NCBI GenBank assembly: GCA_031257385.1
Contig: JAIROT010000101.1
Location: 1 to 38,394, forward strand
DNA from: Treponema sp.
GTDB taxonomy: Bacteria > Spirochaetota > Spirochaetia > Treponematales > Breznakiellaceae
DNA length: 38,394 nt
Direction of reading: 5' to 3'
Made by a program: the position numbers and the translations under genes. This document shows, piece by piece, positions 23,183 to 32,922 of this stretch. Under the pieces are notes generated by a model, which was not told where the DNA came from, searched no databases, and saw nothing but the letters and a program-made list of their open reading frames with translations. Positions within the stretch are counted from its first letter, which is position 1. Each line of letters opens with the position of its first letter.

Positions 23183-25028
23183 TTTTTGCTCCAATTCTCC
23201 AGTTCAGCGCCCCGGTGTATTGCAGCCACATACGGCTGTACCTCCCGTTTGAGTTTACCAGCTCGTCGTGCCTTCCCTCTTCTGCCAGACGCCCCTTGTC
23301 AATCACCACAATTTTATCCGCGCCCCGCACCGTGCTTAAACGGTGGGCAATGATAATCACGGTTTTGTTTTTCATTAATTCCTCAAAGGCCCTTTGAATG
23401 TTCTGTTCGTTCTCCGGGTCGGCAAACGCGGTGGCTTCGTCCAGAACGATGATGGGGGCGTTTTTTAGGATTGCCCGCGCTATCACCAGCCGCTGCTTTT
23501 CGCCGCCGGAAAGGTGTATGTTTTTGGCGCCGATAACCGTGTCGTAGCGCGAAGGGAGTTTTTCAATAAACTCGTGGCATTGGGCGGCGCGGGCGGCGGC
23601 GATCACCGCATCGCGTTCCGCGTTTGGGCTGCCTATTTTAATATTGTCCAAAATACTCTGCTTGAACAGATATACGTCCTGAAACACAAAACTTACGAGG
23701 GACATAAGGTAGCCGTTTTCCATGTCCCGTATATCCACGCCGCCGATTTTTACCGCCCCTTCGTTTACGTCGTAAAAGCGGGGAATAAGGTGCGCTATGG
23801 TGGTTTTTCCGCTCCCCGAAGGGCCTGCCAGCGCTGTTATTTCTCCCTGCTTCGCGGTAAAACTGATATTCGAAAGGGCTTCAACATCGGCGTAACTAAA
23901 ACTAACGTTTTCAAAGGACACCGAATATTCGCCTGCCGTTTTCGGCTCGGTTGTTTCGGTCAGGCGCCGCACATCCAGGACATTGTCCATGCGGCCAATG
24001 CCATCGGCAACCAACTTGCCGGTTTGGGAAACGTACATCAGTTTGGTGAAGGGCGTTGAAAGGGAAACGGAAAATATCAGGTAAAATACCGCCGCCGCGG
24101 AAAACTTTGCATAATCGGCAGCGCCGCCGGAAAGCAGTATAATTACCGGCATTAAAAACAAAAACACATAGTTGACGGTCAGCATGAAAAAGACCATTAC
24201 CGTTTCCCAGGAGAAGGTGTACTTCATCACAAACTCTCCGTAGTTCAGAATGGTCTCGTGGAATTTGCGGAAGGAATAAATGGTCTGGTTAAAGGCCTTA
24301 ACTACCGAAATGCCCCGCACATATTCAACGGCGGCGTTGTTCATTTCCTCAAGCCCGTCCTGGTATTTTTTGATAAACACCTGGGCGTTAGCGTTGCCGT
24401 AGGCGAGGGTTTGCAGGGCGTAGCTTATGACGATGGGCACAAAGCTCGCCAGCCCCAGCCGCCAGTCAAAAAAGAAAAGCACCCCAAGGGTTATTACCGG
24501 CATGGCGAAGGATCCCGCAAGATCGGGAAGCTGGTGCGCAACAAACGTTTCGAGCTTTTCGATGTTTTCATCCACAATTTTACGGAGCTTGCCCGTGGAG
24601 TTTCCCGTATGAAAACCCAGCGGCAACGACGCTATATGCCGGGTAAAATCCAGCTTGAGTTTGTAGAGCGTGGTAAACGCCGCTATGTGGGAACATATGA
24701 GGGCGGTAAAGTTAAGCGCGATGGCCGCGACAGCCCCGCCCGCGGCAAGCCACCCAAGCCGCACGAGGCAGGCCCGGTCAGGGGCGCCCCGGACGCCGTG
24801 CGGCGCCAGTTCGCGGATAATATAGAACACCGCCACAAAGGGCGTAAAAGACACCGCCACGCTGAAAACCGCCAGCACGCAGGAAGCAATGACCAGCGGC
24901 TTTTTTATCGATGCCAATTCCCAGAGCCTGGCCATGCCGACCTTTGGCGGGCGGGCGGAATGATTTTGGTTATACGACGCCGCCATTGGCATCCCGCGTC
25001 CGCCGGTCTTATGTACTTTTTTTTTCAT
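23175..25028 (-). CDS. ABC exporter, first half-transporter (permease-ATPase)
   Basis: The 617-aa protein has a 45-residue cytoplasmic N terminus, six membrane helices (about 50-330) and an ATPase with GPSGSGKTTIAHL, LSGGEKQRLVIARAI and IIVLDEATAFADPENE. DEATAFADPENE is a form common in exporters grouped with yersiniabactin/Irt-type systems, so an iron-chelator or peptide substrate is possible. The ATG at 25028 has AGGAGG upstream, and that RBS contains the stop of the methyltransferase gene, so the three genes form one operon. The track start at 25097 lies in the methyltransferase gene. Confidence 0.93.
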   Translation of the reverse strand: MKKKVHKTGGRGMPMAASYNQNHSARPPKVGMARLWELASIKKPLVIASCVLAVFSVAVSFTPFVAVFYIIRELAPHGVRGAPDRACLVRLGWLAAGGAVAAIALNFTALICSHIAAFTTLYKLKLDFTRHIASLPLGFHTGNSTGKLRKIVDENIEKLETFVAHQLPDLAGSFAMPVITLGVLFFFDWRLGLASFVPIVISYALQTLAYGNANAQVFIKKYQDGLEEMNNAAVEYVRGISVVKAFNQTIYSFRKFHETILNYGEFVMKYTFSWETVMVFFMLTVNYVFLFLMPVIILLSGGAADYAKFSAAAVFYLIFSVSLSTPFTKLMYVSQTGKLVADGIGRMDNVLDVRRLTETTEPKTAGEYSVSFENVSFSYADVEALSNISFTAKQGEITALAGPSGSGKTTIAHLIPRFYDVNEGAVKIGGVDIRDMENGYLMSLVSFVFQDVYLFKQSILDNIKIGSPNAERDAVIAAARAAQCHEFIEKLPSRYDTVIGAKNIHLSGGEKQRLVIARAILKNAPIIVLDEATAFADPENEQNIQRAFEELMKNKTVIIIAHRLSTVRGADKIVVIDKGRLAEEGRHDELVNSNGRYSRMWLQYTGALNWRIGAKNV

Positions 25029-25042
25029 TGGATAAATTCCTC

Positions 25043-25669
25043 CTAATCCTTTTTTGCCCGGGCGCTTATACAAAGACGGTTCTTTCCCTCTGACCAAATT
25101 TGCACATGGATAAATCCCGCTTCCGCAAGATAGCCGTGAAATTCCGGAGCCGTATAGGTTTTCAGGCTCAGTTTATTTATCCAATACTGATAGGGAACTT
25201 CTCCTTGTTCCGGTTTATTCATCTCGTTGCAAATAAGAAAGACGCCCCCGGGCTTGAGCGTCCGTCTTACTTCCAAAAAGTCCCCGGCTAAATCGGGCCA
25301 AAAATAGATGGTTTCAAAGGCGGTCACTATATCAAAGGTGTTGTCCGGCCAGGGGTTTTCCGATACGCTGCCCTGTCGTATTTCACAGCGGCCTTCGCGA
25401 ATGGCCTTTGCATTGAGCTTCCGGCTTTTTTTAACACTTGCCCCGGCATAATCCAGGCCGCAGACCCGTCCCTCCGGCGCCCGCTTCAGCATCCGCTGAA
25501 TATTTTTGCCCCCTCCGCAGCCTATATCCAGGATGGTGTCCTGAGGTCTCAGGGCAAGGTGTTTAAGGCCCCAATTCGATACGGCGCTGTGCCCTATGTT
25601 CATACCGGTAAGCAAAAGCCATCCGCCAAATCCTTCCGGTTTATGAAAGCCGGAAAAAAAATTATTCAC
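25043..25669 (-). CDS. Class I SAM-dependent methyltransferase
   Basis: The 208-aa protein has SAM motif I ILDIGCGGGKNIQ, motif II region VCGLDYA, and the post-motif NTFDIVTAFETIYFW and LKPGGVFLI, as in UbiE/Coq5-like small-molecule methyltransferases. The track start is ATG 25702, but GTG 25669 is preferred since AAGGAGG lies exactly 8 nt before it. It leads the operon with the two ABC half-transporters, so it may modify the exported compound or protect against it. The promoter at 25708-25736 is close to consensus. Confidence 0.85.
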   Translation of the reverse strand: MNNFFSGFHKPEGFGGWLLLTGMNIGHSAVSNWGLKHLALRPQDTILDIGCGGGKNIQRMLKRAPEGRVCGLDYAGASVKKSRKLNAKAIREGRCEIRQGSVSENPWPDNTFDIVTAFETIYFWPDLAGDFLEVRRTLKPGGVFLICNEMNKPEQGEVPYQYWINKLSLKTYTAPEFHGYLAEAGFIHVQIWSEGKNRLCISARAKKD

Positions 25670-25696
25670 AGGTAAAACCTCCTTTTTTGTTAAAGT

Positions 25697-25736
25697 TAAC
25701 ATTATAAGTTATATCTAACATTATGGAATATGTCAA
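25697..25736 (-). promoter_or_regulatory. Sigma70-type promoter with direct repeats, methyltransferase-ABC operon
   Basis: On the minus strand TTGACA (25736-25731) and TATAAC (25713-25708) are 17 bp apart. The nonamer TAACATTAT (plus strand) occurs at 25697-25705 and 25716-25724, exactly 19 bp apart, overlapping the promoter. The repeats suggest a repressor site for a local regulator not in this window. Confidence 0.65.
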
Positions 25737-25817
25737 GTTTGCTCAGGAACGGCACAGTATCGAAAGGCCCCGGACCGGTTAGGGACTATGGAACCTGCTG
25801 CCCGGGCCGGACTAAAC

Positions 25818-25864
25818 AGCCTTAGGAGCCCAAAAATCCACAAGTCCCACAGGCTCCTTAGGCT
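25818..25864. repeat. Long imperfect hairpin repeat upstream of secA
   Basis: AGCCTTAGGAGCC (25818-25830) and GGCTCCTTAGGCT (25852-25864) are inverted repeats matching at 12 of 13 positions. The interior carries AAGTCCCACAG. The core is an inverted copy of the repeat at 15021. It may act as a terminator between the divergent transcripts or as a REP-like element. Confidence 0.65.
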
Positions 25865-25901
25865 AAATCCCCGCTCAATCCGCGGCAGGGGCATAAGCGT
25901 C

Positions 25902-25930
25902 TTGTAAATCCCCCTTTTTTGCGTTACCGT
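25902..25930 (+). promoter_or_regulatory. secA promoter with leaderless spacing
   Basis: TTGTAA (25902-25907), 17 bp, then TACCGT (25925-25930), ending 6 nt before the ATG at 25937. No Shine-Dalgarno is present upstream of this ATG. Confidence 0.45.
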
Positions 25931-25936
25931 ACTCCT

Positions 25937-28699
25937 ATGTTCGATAAACTCGTCAAAGCCCTGTTCGGCTCCCAGCACGAGCGGGACCTCAAGGCCTTGC
26001 TGCCCATATTGCATACGGTAAACGAAAAAGAAGCCTGGGCCGCATCTCTTCCGGCGGAGGAATTCCCCCGGCAGACCGCGCTGTTCCGCGGGCGTTTTCA
26101 AAACGGTGAAAGCCTGGACGACATTCTGCCGGAGGCTTTCGCGCTGGCGCGGGAGGCGGCCCGGCGGAACCTGGGCGAGCGGCCCTATGACGTGCAGGTC
26201 CTCGGTTCCATTGTGCTGCACCAGGGCAAAATCGTTGAAATGAAAACCGGCGAGGGCAAGACCCTGATGTCGGTGTCGGCGGCCTACCTCAACGCCATTC
26301 CCGGTAAAGGCATCCATGTGGTCACGGTGAACGACTATCTGGCAAGCCGGGACGCCGAGTGGATGCGGCCTATTTTCAGTTACCTGGGCCTTACTGTAGG
26401 AACGATCCTCTCCAATATGGACAACGCTCGGCGCAAGGAAAATTACGCCTGCGATATTACCTACGGGACGAACAACGAATTCGGTTTTGACTACCTGCGG
26501 GACAACATGTGCTGGGACATGGAAAACCGCGTACAGCGGGAACATTACTTCTGTATCGTTGATGAAATCGATTCGATCCTCATTGATGAGGCCCGTACCC
26601 CGCTGATTATTTCCGGAGCGGCAGAGGACGACACCTTCAAATACGCCGAGGTAGACAAACTCCTGGGCGCCCTCAAGGAAGTGCAAAAAAAAGAAGACGG
26701 CGATTACCCTGACGAAACCCAGGGCGAGGAAGTTATCGGCGACTACAAGGTAAACGAGAAAAACAAGAGCATCTCTTTTACCAATCAGGGGCTTGCCGCT
26801 ATCGAGGAAATCCTGAAAAAGCGGGGCCTTATCAAGGGAGCGATTGTCGACGAAGAAAACTTTGAGTACATCCACTACTTCACCCAGGCATTGAAGGCCC
26901 ACAAGCTCTTTCACCTTGACACCGACTATGTGGTGCAGGACGGGCTGGTGCAGATCGTGGATGAGTTTACCGGCCGTATCCTCCACGGCAGGCGCTATTC
27001 CGACGGACTGCACCAGGCGATTGAGGCCAAGGAACGGATCAAAATAGCCCAGCGCAATCGCACCCTGGCGACCATCACCTTTCAAAATTACTTCAGACTG
27101 TATGAAAAAATATCCGGTATGACCGGAACCGCGGATACCGAGGCGGTGGAGTTCAATAAAATATACAGTCTGGACGTGGTTGTAATCCCCACCAACCTGC
27201 CCGTGACCCGCCAGGACGAAGATGATCTTGTTTACCTTAACGAGGCGGATAAATTTAAGGCTATCGGCGATGAAATTGCCGGGGCCTACCAGAAAGGCCA
27301 GCCCATGCTGGTGGGGACCGTTTCTATTGAAAAATCTGAAAAACTTTCCGCTTTGCTTACGCGGCGGGGTATCAGGCACGAAGTGCTCAACGCCAAGAAC
27401 CACGCTCGCGAGGCGATGATCATCGCCGAAGCCGGGGCCAAAGGCGCGGTAACCATCGCCACCAATATGGCGGGCCGGGGTACGGACATCAAGCTGGGCG
27501 GAAGCCCGGAACACCGGGCGCGCAGGCGGGCCGGCGCCGGGGCAAGCCCCGAACAGTACGCCGAAATCTACCGCGAAGAATACGAAAAGTGGAAGCAGGA
27601 CTACCAGGCGGTAAAAGACCTGGGCGGGCTTTACGTGATCGGTACCGAGCGGCATGAGAGCCGGCGTATCGATAACCAGCTCAGGGGACGTTCGGGACGG
27701 CAGGGCGATCCGGGGAAGAGCAGGTTTTTTATCTCCATGGATGACGAGCTGATGCGCCTGTTCGGCGGCGAAAAGATGAAGAACCTCATGTCCCGAATCG
27801 GCATGCAGGGCGGGGAACCTATTTTTCATCCCCTGCTTAACCGCAGCATTGAAAACGCCCAGAAGAAGGTTGAGGAGCGGAACTTTGAAATCCGCAAGCA
27901 TCTGCTCGAATACGACGACGTGCTTAACCAGCAGCGTAAATTTATCTATGAACAGCGGGACGCGATTCTGCTGGATCAGGACCTTAAAAAGAGGGTAAAC
28001 GACGCCACCGGGGCCATGGCGGGCGACCTTATCGACCACTTCAGTGCGGCCCAGAGAAAAGATCTCGCCGCCGCGATCAAGGAACTGGCCGAACAGTTAT
28101 GGGCCAAATTCGGTTACCGCCTGACGCTTGAACAGAACAGCGAGGAGATCAAAAATCCCGAATTGCTGGAGAAACGCATTGTCGCCGATCTTGAAAAAGA
28201 CATTGACGACAAGCAGGCCCTCATCGGCCTTGCCTACCTCAATGCCATTATCAGGGACAGTTACCTGCACGCGGTGGACCGGAAATGGCTGGACCATCTG
28301 GAAAATATGGAAGCGCTGCGGGAAGCGGTGTACCTGCGCAGTTACGCGCAAAAAAACCCGCTGACCGAGTACAAGGTTGAGGGTTTCCAGATCTTCGAGA
28401 CCATGGTCGAAGAGATCAGGCAGGAGATCGCGTCACGCATGCATCTGATCCGGATTCAGCTTGCCGGCAGCGAAGACAGCCAGGAGCGCAGGCCCCGCCA
28501 ATCGGTCAGCACAGGCTCCGCCAGCCACAGCAGCATAGGCTCCTTCGGTGCGGGCGCGTCCGGCCGGGCCGCTTCGCCGATGCGGGCCGCCTCCCGCCCG
28601 GAAGCCGCCACCGTAGTGCGCAGCCAGCCCAAAGTGGGCCGCAACGATCCCTGCCCCTGCGGATCGGGAAGAAAGTATAAGCACTGCCACGGACGATAA
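25937..28699 (+). CDS. secA: Preprotein translocase ATPase SecA
   Basis: SecA drives secretory proteins through SecYEG. The 920-aa protein has the N-terminal [11 protein letters not shown], Walker A MKTGEGKT (about 102-109), DEAD-type [20 protein letters not shown], the [13 protein letters not shown] motif, [11 protein letters not shown] and [11 protein letters not shown]. It ends with a Ser/Ala-rich linker and the zinc-binding SEC-C tail [17 protein letters not shown]. Near residues 530-555 the [19 protein letters not shown] stretch is the expected variable loop. ATG 25937 is used since the family starts at MFDK; the track TTG at 25919 has no support. There is no RBS, see the promoter entry. 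Confidence 0.97.
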   Translation: MFDKLVKALFGSQHERDLKALLPILHTVNEKEAWAASLPAEEFPRQTALFRGRFQNGESLDDILPEAFALAREAARRNLGERPYDVQVLGSIVLHQGKIVEMKTGEGKTLMSVSAAYLNAIPGKGIHVVTVNDYLASRDAEWMRPIFSYLGLTVGTILSNMDNARRKENYACDITYGTNNEFGFDYLRDNMCWDMENRVQREHYFCIVDEIDSILIDEARTPLIISGAAEDDTFKYAEVDKLLGALKEVQKKEDGDYPDETQGEEVIGDYKVNEKNKSISFTNQGLAAIEEILKKRGLIKGAIVDEENFEYIHYFTQALKAHKLFHLDTDYVVQDGLVQIVDEFTGRILHGRRYSDGLHQAIEAKERIKIAQRNRTLATITFQNYFRLYEKISGMTGTADTEAVEFNKIYSLDVVVIPTNLPVTRQDEDDLVYLNEADKFKAIGDEIAGAYQKGQPMLVGTVSIEKSEKLSALLTRRGIRHEVLNAKNHAREAMIIAEAGAKGAVTIATNMAGRGTDIKLGGSPEHRARRRAGAGASPEQYAEIYREEYEKWKQDYQAVKDLGGLYVIGTERHESRRIDNQLRGRSGRQGDPGKSRFFISMDDELMRLFGGEKMKNLMSRIGMQGGEPIFHPLLNRSIENAQKKVEERNFEIRKHLLEYDDVLNQQRKFIYEQRDAILLDQDLKKRVNDATGAMAGDLIDHFSAAQRKDLAAAIKELAEQLWAKFGYRLTLEQNSEEIKNPELLEKRIVADLEKDIDDKQALIGLAYLNAIIRDSYLHAVDRKWLDHLENMEALREAVYLRSYAQKNPLTEYKVEGFQIFETMVEEIRQEIASRMHLIRIQLAGSEDSQERRPRQSVSTGSASHSSIGSFGAGASGRAASPMRAASRPEAATVVRSQPKVGRNDPCPCGSGRKYKHCHGR

Positions 28700-28712
28700 G
28701 CACTGTGGGGGG

Positions 28713-28733
28713 CAAAGCGTAATGGGCGCTTTG
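28713..28733 (+). terminator. Hairpin between secA and uvrB
   Basis: CAAAGCG (28713-28719) pairs with CGCTTTG (28727-28733) over a 7-nt loop shortly after the secA stop. The T-tract is absent, so termination strength is uncertain. Confidence 0.35.
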
Positions 28734-28761
28734 TACGTTCCCTGTGGTTAAATTCTTTCTA

Positions 28762-28790
28762 TTGCAAATTGAGCGCCCCTGCTCCATAAT
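28762..28790 (+). promoter_or_regulatory. uvrB promoter with leaderless spacing
   Basis: TTGCAA (28762-28767), 17 bp, CATAAT (28785-28790), ending 6 nt before the uvrB ATG at 28797. No Shine-Dalgarno is seen. LexA-type SOS boxes were not recognised. Confidence 0.55.
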
Positions 28791-28796
28791 GCCGCT

Positions 28797-30788
28797 ATGC
28801 GTCAGTTTGAAGTTGTTGCTCCTTTCGGCCCTGCGGGGGATCAGGATCAGGCCATTGCCGCACTGGCGGAGGGCGTTAAAAACGGGGAGAAGTACCAGAC
28901 TTTACAGGGGGTCACTGGTTCGGGGAAAACCTTTACCATGGCGAAGATCATTGAGGCGGTGCAGATGCCCACACTGATCGTAAGCCACAACAAGACCCTG
29001 GCGGCCCAGCTTTTTCGGGAATTCAAGGGTTTCTTTCCCTATAACGCAGTAGAGTATTTTGTTTCCTACTATGATTACTACCAGCCGGAAGCCTATGTTG
29101 CCAGCCGGGATCTGTACATCGAAAAAGACGCTTCGATTAATGAAGAGATTGAACGGCTGCGCCTCTCGGCGACACGGAGCCTTATGGAACGGGAAGACGT
29201 TATAATCGTCGCCACCGTGTCCTGCATTTACGGCCTTGCCACACCGGAAGTCTACCGGAAAATGACAGCCACTTTTTCAAAAGGCGAAACCATCGATGTT
29301 GACGCCCTGATGCGGCGTTTTGTGGAACTTCAGTACGAGCGGAATGATGTGGCGCTGGAGCGGGGCCGCTTCCGCCGCCGGGGCGATACGCTGGAAATTT
29401 TCCCCGCCTATCTGGAAGAAGCCTACCGGGTGGACCTGGACTGGGATAAAGTTGAACGCATCCGGCGCTTCAACCCGGTGTCAGGCGAAATGCTGGAAGA
29501 CCTCGACAGGGCTTTGATTTACCCTGCCAAGCAATTCGTGATGCCCGCTGATATGGTACAGAACGCATTAGGCGCCATCAAGCAGGAGCTTGCTGAACGG
29601 CTGGAATTCCTGAAAAGCACGGGCAAGCTGCTGGAAGCGGAGCGGCTGAAAACCAGGGTTGAGTACGACATTGAGATGCTCGCCGAAATGGGCTATTGTC
29701 CCGGCATAGAAAATTATTCCGCTCCCCTGGCCGGCCGTAAACCCGGCGAGGCTCCGGACACTTTGATCGACTATCTTCCCCAAAAACACCTGACGTTTAT
29801 CGACGAGAGCCACGTTACCCTTTCCCAGATCGGAGCCATGTACGCCGGGGACCGCAGCCGCAAGTCGAGTCTGGTAGACTACGGTTTCCGCCTGCCCTGC
29901 GCTCTGGACAACCGCCCCCTGCGCTATGATGAATTCGTTGACCGCCTGGACCGCACGATCTTTGTATCCGCCACTCCCGGTAAAACCGAGATCGGCCAGT
30001 CCAAACAGGTAGTACAGCAGCTCATCAGGCCAACGGGCCTTCTTGACCCGGAAGTTGAAGTCCGCCCCAGCGAGGGCCAGATGGAAGACATCTATGGCGA
30101 AGTACGTCAACGGATTAAAAAAAGGGAGCGTTCCCTCATTCTTACCCTCACCAAAAAAATGGCCGAGGATCTTACCGATTACCTTTCCGGTCTGGGTCTC
30201 AAGGTGCGTTATATTCACAGTGAAGTGGAAACCATTGAGCGGGTTGAAATCCTTACCCGGCTGCGGCAGGGGGACTTCGACATACTGGTAGGAATCAACC
30301 TGTTACGTGAAGGCATTGATCTGCCGGAAGTATCGTTTATTGCGATTCTCGACGCAGACAAGATAGGCTTCTTACGCTCCCTCACCAGCCTGGTGCAGAT
30401 TATCGGGCGGGCGGCCCGAAACGCCGCGGGCAAAGTGATCATGTATGCCGACCGGATGAGCGATGCCATGGAGCAGGCTATCGCCGAAACCAACCGCCGC
30501 CGCGAAGTCCAGATTGAGTATAACAAAAAGCACGGCATCACTCCGGCCACGGTGAAGAAGGCCATCACCGATATTCTTACCCGCCACATCGAGGAAGCGG
30601 AAGATGCCGCGGCAACTTCCATTGAGGTACTCAAAAAATCCTACAATGTGCTGGTTCCGGCCCAGCGAAAACAGCTTGTCAAGGCCCTGGAAAACGAGAT
30701 GCTGGAACACGCCAAAAATCTGGAATTCGAACAGGCGGCGGTCATTCGGGACGAAATTGCGAAAATCAGCGAGCTGGGGAAGCAGTGA
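28797..30788 (+). CDS. uvrB: Excinuclease ABC subunit B
   Basis: UvrB verifies damage in nucleotide excision repair after loading by UvrA and recruits UvrC. The 663-aa protein has Walker A GVTGSGKTFT (about 39-48), the damage-sensing beta-hairpin YYDYYQPEAYVASRDLYIEKD, motif LTFIDESHVTL, motif V/VI regions INLLREGIDLPEVS and QIIGRAARN, and a C-terminal UVR motif LENEMLEHAKNLEFEQAAVIRDEI for binding UvrC. Length is typical. It follows secA and is probably transcribed from its own promoter. No uvrA is in the window. Confidence 0.97.
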   Translation: MRQFEVVAPFGPAGDQDQAIAALAEGVKNGEKYQTLQGVTGSGKTFTMAKIIEAVQMPTLIVSHNKTLAAQLFREFKGFFPYNAVEYFVSYYDYYQPEAYVASRDLYIEKDASINEEIERLRLSATRSLMEREDVIIVATVSCIYGLATPEVYRKMTATFSKGETIDVDALMRRFVELQYERNDVALERGRFRRRGDTLEIFPAYLEEAYRVDLDWDKVERIRRFNPVSGEMLEDLDRALIYPAKQFVMPADMVQNALGAIKQELAERLEFLKSTGKLLEAERLKTRVEYDIEMLAEMGYCPGIENYSAPLAGRKPGEAPDTLIDYLPQKHLTFIDESHVTLSQIGAMYAGDRSRKSSLVDYGFRLPCALDNRPLRYDEFVDRLDRTIFVSATPGKTEIGQSKQVVQQLIRPTGLLDPEVEVRPSEGQMEDIYGEVRQRIKKRERSLILTLTKKMAEDLTDYLSGLGLKVRYIHSEVETIERVEILTRLRQGDFDILVGINLLREGIDLPEVSFIAILDADKIGFLRSLTSLVQIIGRAARNAAGKVIMYADRMSDAMEQAIAETNRRREVQIEYNKKHGITPATVKKAITDILTRHIEEAEDAAATSIEVLKKSYNVLVPAQRKQLVKALENEMLEHAKNLEFEQAAVIRDEIAKISELGKQ

Positions 30789-30882
30789 AACAGAATAGCC
30801 GGAAGGATCGGTATCGGTATAACAACACCGGAATTTTTGGTAAAAGACCGATGATGATACCATCACCTCCACGTACTCCGCT

Positions 30883-30895
30883 GCCCCCTTGGGGC
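30883..30895. terminator. GC hairpin between convergent uvrB and epimerase genes
   Basis: GCCCC (30883-30887) pairs with GGGGC (30891-30895) around a 3-nt loop in the gap between two convergent genes. There is no T-tract. It is listed for position rather than strength. Confidence 0.25.
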
Positions 30896-30917
30896 GGGGC
30901 GGAGATCCGTCAGAACA

Positions 30918-31982
30918 TCAGGGCGCGCTTCCCCTCACTTCACGCAAGGCCCGCTCCCGGGCGGCGATGACCTTGTCGCACCAGGCGTCGAATGCGGGAT
31001 CTTCCCGGCGGCATTCCTTGTGGGAGAGCATATAGGCCGCCGTTTCCCGCACTCCCTGGTCAAAACGGATGTGGGCGCACCAGCCCGGCACGAGGCGTTT
31101 CAGCTTGGTGTTGTCAAAGACCACCGAATTGGCCTTGTCCCCGGTAAGGCCGCCGCGGAAATCGTAGGGGCCGCAGTCGGCGAGGAAGTCACTGGAAATA
31201 TGCACGGCCTTGAGCGGTACGTTCAGGGCATTGGCGATTGCCTGGTAAATCTGGTTCCATGAAAGGGTTTCGTCAGAGGTGATCTGTACCGCCTCGCCCG
31301 TGGCGTGGATGTTGCCCATGAGGCCCGTGAAAGCCCGCGCGAAATCACTGTTATGCGTCATGGTCCACAGGCTTGTACCGTCGCCCTGGATGATCACCTG
31401 CTTGCCGTCCAGCATCCGTTTGAGCACCTGCCAGCTTCCGTTGTCGCCGTGGACACCCAGCGGCACGCTCCGCTCGCTGTAGGTGTGGCTGGGGCGGACA
31501 ATGGTGACGGGGAAGCCGGTTTCCCGGTACTTGCCCATCAGGAAATCCTCGCAGGCGATCTTGTCCCGCGAATACTGCCAGAGGGGATTGGCCAGCGGGG
31601 TGCTCTCGGTGATGAGATACGATGCGGGGGGCTTCTGATAGGCCGACGCGGAACTGATAAAGATGTACTGTCCGCAGAGGTCCCTGAAAAGGCGGTAATC
31701 CTTTTCTACGTGATCGGATGTAAAGGCGATAAAATCGGCCGCCACGTCGAAGCGCCCCGCCCCCTGTCCGGCCAGCGCGGCTTTTATTTTTTCTGCGACC
31801 GCTCCCTCGTCCTCCGCCCTGATATCGCAGGCAATTTCAATAAGTTTGCCCGGTCCGCCGGAAGCAAGCTCGCTATTCCGGCTTCCCCGGTTAAGCAAAA
31901 ACAGGTTCCAGCCCAATTCCAGCGCCCGCTTTGAAATAGCGGTACTGATGGTCCCGGTACCGCCTATGAATAACACGTTCAT
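30918..31982 (-). CDS. NAD-dependent epimerase/SDR-family protein
   Basis: The 354-aa protein has a Rossmann start FIGGTGTISTAISKRALELGW (atypical extended SDR), an active-site region with SSASAYQKPP, the YSRDKIACEDF segment in the Tyr-x-x-x-Lys position, and a C-terminal substrate-binding domain. It resembles nucleotide-sugar epimerase/reductase-like proteins, but the substrate is not clear. The ATG at 31982 is used. It diverges from the serine hydrolase gene, 64 bp away, and converges with uvrB. Confidence 0.85.
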   Translation of the reverse strand: MNVLFIGGTGTISTAISKRALELGWNLFLLNRGSRNSELASGGPGKLIEIACDIRAEDEGAVAEKIKAALAGQGAGRFDVAADFIAFTSDHVEKDYRLFRDLCGQYIFISSASAYQKPPASYLITESTPLANPLWQYSRDKIACEDFLMGKYRETGFPVTIVRPSHTYSERSVPLGVHGDNGSWQVLKRMLDGKQVIIQGDGTSLWTMTHNSDFARAFTGLMGNIHATGEAVQITSDETLSWNQIYQAIANALNVPLKAVHISSDFLADCGPYDFRGGLTGDKANSVVFDNTKLKRLVPGWCAHIRFDQGVRETAAYMLSHKECRREDPAFDAWCDKVIAARERALREVRGSAP

Positions 31983-32046
31983 ACTGATGATCCTCCGTAT
32001 TCCATTTTACGCGTTTTTGCCGTATTGTGAAAGAGAAGAGTGAGAT

Positions 32047-32922
32047 ATGGATATTGCGGCCTTTGTCAGAACAATCGAAAAACAGAACTTAAACTGCGAA
32101 GGGGTGGAGGTTTTACGGCAGGGCCGGACTGTCGCCCGCCACCGCTGGATACCGGAGGCTCCCCGGAACTGCTATTCGGTGAGCAAGAGCGTTACTTCCA
32201 TTGCAATCGGTATGGCGGTACAGCGGGGGAAGCTCTCCCTTTCGGACAGGGTAATTGACGCTTTCCCCGATCTGATAAACGCCCCGTCCCCGCGTCTTGC
32301 CTCCCTCAGGCTGGAACACCTGCTCACCATGACCAGGGGCCACGCCGCATTTTCCCGCCCCTCCACCGCGGCCGAGGCCCTCTCGCAGGAACTCAAATTC
32401 GATCCCGGCGCGCGCTTTGTCTACGACAACGGTTCCACCCTGCTCGCCTCTGCCATGTTTACCCGCGCCATGGGCATGACCGTACGGGACTTCCTGCTGG
32501 ACGCCCTGTTCCGTCCCCTGGGTATCGGCGAACCCGAATGGGCGGAAACCCCCGACGGCCACAGCCCCGGAGGAACGGGCCTTTTTCTTGCCACCTCCGG
32601 CCTTGCCTGTTTCGGCGGCTTTCTTTTACAGAAGGGCGAATGGCAGGGGAAGTCTCTTATTTCGCCGGAGTGGATCGACAGCGCGGCCCGGCCTCAGGTA
32701 AGCACCAATTCCCGCCGGAGCGATTACGACCTCGGTTACGGCTACGGTTTCTGGCCCTGCCGCCACGGCGCTTTCCGGGCCGACGGGAAGGACGGACAAT
32801 TCGTCATTGTGCTGCCCCGTCTTGACGCGGTGGTGGCGATCAACTCCGGCGAACCCAGGCACTACCCGGTTCTCTACGCGGTGTGGGACACGATACTGCC
32901 CCTGCTCAGTCAGGGCCTGTAG
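32047..32922 (+). CDS. Beta-lactamase-fold serine hydrolase (class C/esterase type)
   Basis: The 291-aa protein has the SxxK motif SVSK (44-47), the Y-x-N motif YDN (about 131-133) and the LEHLLTMTRGH and FRPLGI blocks of the class C beta-lactamase/D-Ala-D-Ala carboxypeptidase/esterase family. The third motif appears as KDGQ rather than KTG or HTG, so substrate is open. There is no signal peptide, so it is probably cytoplasmic, which argues against a resistance beta-lactamase. A GAG-type RBS is weak. Its last 17 bp overlap radC, which is convergent. Confidence 0.85.
   Translation: MDIAAFVRTIEKQNLNCEGVEVLRQGRTVARHRWIPEAPRNCYSVSKSVTSIAIGMAVQRGKLSLSDRVIDAFPDLINAPSPRLASLRLEHLLTMTRGHAAFSRPSTAAEALSQELKFDPGARFVYDNGSTLLASAMFTRAMGMTVRDFLLDALFRPLGIGEPEWAETPDGHSPGGTGLFLATSGLACFGGFLLQKGEWQGKSLISPEWIDSAARPQVSTNSRRSDYDLGYGYGFWPCRHGAFRADGKDGQFVIVLPRLDAVVAINSGEPRHYPVLYAVWDTILPLLSQGL

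Noticed and set aside
25733-28039. 768-aa minus-strand ORF
   Set aside because: It lies wholly opposite secA, whose protein is unmistakable; it is a codon-bias shadow.
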